Shown here: positions 36,657-38,789 of the stretch, piece after piece
Layout: every line of letters starts with the position of its first letter
Numbering within the stretch: position 1 is the stretch's first letter
Origin: Acrasis kona
Lineage: Eukaryota; Heterolobosea; Eutetramitea; Acrasida; Acrasidae
Direction: 5' to 3'
Length of the DNA: 38,789 bases
Assembly (NCBI GenBank): GCA_026419775.2
Contig: JAOPGA020001473.1
Location: 1 to 38,789, forward strand
Made by a program: the position numbers and the translations under genes
Notes under the pieces: generated by a model
Databases searched by the model: none
What the model was told of the DNA's origin: nothing
What the model saw: the letters and a program-made list of their open reading frames with translations, nothing else

Positions 36657-38789
36657 TTATTGTACTTTACATCTACGTTTTTTAGTGCTACTAACGGGGA
36701 GCTCTTCACTGTTAAGATTGACGGTTGTTTTTTCTGGACCCTTTTTTATAAATTTAGTTTCAAATCGAATATTAGCCTTTCTTGCTCGACCCTCCATTTC
36801 ATTCTTAAAATCAGCATCCATGCTTTGGTATCTCTCGCTTTGATAAACCTCATGAAAATTTTTTAAGATAAATGAAATTGTATTTGCTCTTAGATATTGG
36901 GTGTTGTGGACATTAATAACTGACTCAAACAAATCTAACACCGAATCAACTTCAAGAAGATCTGATATTCTAGACTCCAAAATAGTCTTCAAAGATCTCA
37001 CCTCAAAGTAATCAGCACAAATTAGTACGTCTACGACGTTCTCAGGGGTAATTAGGGAATCATCTGCATAGTACACAAATCTCAACAAACAATCTATTGA
37101 TTCGAAACAAAATTCTTCCAAGAGAACAATTTGTTTGTTGCTCTGTTCCACATCAACTGCGTACATGGATTTAAAGAATGGACAAACTCCGCACAAAACA
37201 GCCTTATGACAATAAATAAATCGAAGATCTCCTTGTTTGTCGGTGCACTGGATAGTGACATCAGAATAAGAGTTTGTATTATAAATCCTGTTCATGTCAT
37301 CTTTCAAGGTTGATTTAATGAAAACAGTGCTTTGGGCGGACATATTCCAATTACTACACATGTATTTAAATCTGGATAGTGGAGTTTCAAAAAGAGAATT
37401 ATAATGCTCACTGATACGCGCACCATAATCTGTTTCATCCTCCTCTAACATTTTACTTAATGTCATAATGTCATCTTGCCGGTCAAAGTGCTCTTTTAAT
37501 AAGTGATGCAGAGTGTGTAAAACATTTGAAATCATGAGAGAGCACATGTAAACAGTACTTTCTTCAGCATCAACATCACGGAAGATTGCTGTCTTTACAT
37601 TCAATAATTCATCCGAATACAAATAATAAACAATCACAAGGAGTCCCCTATATAAATCAATCCCTTTAAATGTCAGGTTTTGCTTGGACAGGAAAGAACA
37701 AATATAACGATTCAACATGTTATTTTCTATCAAGCACAACAAAACAGGACATCTGGATAATAAAATAATCTTATGACAAGAAATAATTTGTTCACAATCT
37801 TCAACTCTAATACAAATGTCGCTAAAGGAATCATCATTGAATAAATGTTTGATTTCGTTGCTCTGCGGGCAAACAATAGCGGCAATTTTATCTCTCATTG
37901 TACATATACTTGTAACCTTCTTTCCATATAACGGCCTCACGAGAGTGGGATAAAATGAATGACTAAAAAACTAAATCAATTTTTGACTTGACGCACAACT
38001 TACGTTATTTCGCCGGATCCATTTTGCATGCTTCTATTATCTCCCCAGGCATATACATCTCCGGAGTCTGTTAGTGCAATTGTATAGAAACTAATTTTAG
38101 TTCCGGAGGATCTGAATTGCTTCGCATTGTTGATGCCTAGAATCAAGTATGGTTTAACATTGTCGAACAACAACTCTCCACTATAATAGCCCACAAAGTC
38201 TCTGCCTAATGTATAAAGATCTCCTGCTTCGGTGCAAAACATTAAGCTAAATTGATGCAGATAAATGGCCTTAATTTTATCATTGGTTGGAGAATATGGT
38301 TTTGACAGGTCGCGATATGGTGTATAAAATGGATTGATTATTGGACCGGGCAATTCACCACAATTGTTATTGCCCTTGCTAACTAACATACCGTCGGCCA
38401 GCAGTAACGTGAATGATCCATCTTCTCTAAGTGTGGCATCTATAATGTTTTTTTGAGCCCGAAAATCATCAAAATTTCTTGCATTCCAATTACTGCTATC
38501 TTTGTATGTTACAACTCTGAAACCTTTTTGTGTGATGATGCCACAATGCTGTTCACTTGAAACTATTTTCACCGCTCTTTCCTTATTTTCAATCAAGTAG
38601 ATTTTTGGTGGTAAACATCTGCTTGCATTCACTCCTGTGCAATATACTTTTCCATGTTCGCAGAGGTAGAAAATTCCATTATAGTATGGTTCGATTTGAG
38701 TAACTCGATGTTTCTAACTCTATTTTTTCCACATCTTCTGGTATAGAGTAGCTTGACACATATAGTATGCCATCTCCTGTTCTCTTTAA
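36657..38789 (-). CDS. RCC1-repeat protein with two BTB domains (5' part beyond the window)
   Basis: Exon up to 38004, a 41-nt intron, then exon 37962-36657. The 5' part has RCC1-like blades (GIFYLCEHGKVYCTGVN, DGMLVSKGNNNCGELPG, AGDLYTLGRDFVGYY, DSGDVYAWGDN). After the intron the protein continues HSFYPTLVRPLYGKKVTSIC into two BTB domains. BTB1 is divergent (DDSFSDICIRVEDCEQIIS, CHKIILLSRCPVLL) with a long insert. BTB2 is regular (NSYSDVTIQC, YCHKAVLCGVCPFFKSMY, LLRFVYYADD). A basic tail KKRRCKV could be a nuclear signal. RCC1-BTB proteins are often CUL3 adaptors or Ras-family regulators; target unknown. Near 38714 the frame breaks before another coding-like stretch (GDGILYVSSYSIPEDVEK) that reaches the edge, so a sequencing indel or an unseen intron lies there. 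The stop TAA lies inside AATAAA. Confidence 0.82.

Noticed and set aside
1-38789. tRNA, rRNA and CRISPR arrays
   Set aside because: None seen by eye on either strand; no regularly spaced repeats and no cloverleaf-like B-box sequence in a gap that I could support.

Overview
The window is nuclear DNA of a gene-dense microbial eukaryote. Coding genes are broken by very short GT-AG introns: I can place 20, all 34-49 nt, and each restores a reading frame. Intergenic gaps are mostly 20-500 bp. The mix of a bacterial/fungal-type phytochrome hybrid kinase, a Crinkler/RHS-type NTPase-nuclease, a penicillin-acylase-family enzyme, receptor-like cyclase-homology proteins, RCC1-BTB proteins and ordinary eukaryotic housekeeping genes (eIF3e, DCC1) best fits a free-living amoeboflagellate, perhaps a heterolobosean such as Acrasis or Naegleria. 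That assignment is inference; no marker gene here proves it.

Layout. 1-1.7 kb: unrecognised, partly decayed coding stretches. 2.0-4.0 kb: a nuclear-looking coiled-coil protein and a signal-peptide/one-pass membrane protein. 4.2-5.9 kb: a coiled-coil plus WD40 protein resembling the mitochondrial fission adaptor Mdv1. 6.0-14.7 kb: a signalling block made of a phytochrome histidine kinase/response regulator (minus), a membrane-anchored OAS/cGAS-like nucleotidyltransferase (plus), a CHASE receptor with a degenerate cyclase domain and a C-terminal RGS-like region (plus), and a separate RGS gene (minus). 15-18.5 kb: transposon relics (a truncated hAT transposase and the RNase H end of a probable LINE) with about 1 kb of non-coding DNA between them. 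18.7-24.2 kb: a six-exon NTPase-nuclease gene and a membrane-bound acylase, divergent with only 18 bp between their start codons. 24.2-27.7 kb: three tightly packed minus-strand genes (DCC1, eIF3e, a mitochondrial coiled-coil protein whose last exon carries a classic -1 slippery heptamer). 27.8-29.9 kb: a protein kinase with an acidic insert and an EF-hand protein. 30.0-33.3 kb: a carboxylic-acid-reductase-type A-T-R enzyme. 33.3-34.4 kb: non-coding with a possible kinase relic. 34.4-38.8 kb: a mitochondrial TPR protein with an AT-hook, a tail-anchored cytochrome b5, and an RCC1-BTB-BTB gene that runs off the right edge.

Two window-wide patterns stand out. Eight of about 20 stop codons are TAA lying inside an AATAAA hexamer, so the stop and a probable polyadenylation signal overlap. 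The long intronless genes (phytochrome, nucleotidyltransferase, CHASE receptor, acylase, A-T-R reductase) are largely families that are common in bacteria or patchy in eukaryotes, whereas core eukaryotic genes are rich in micro-introns.
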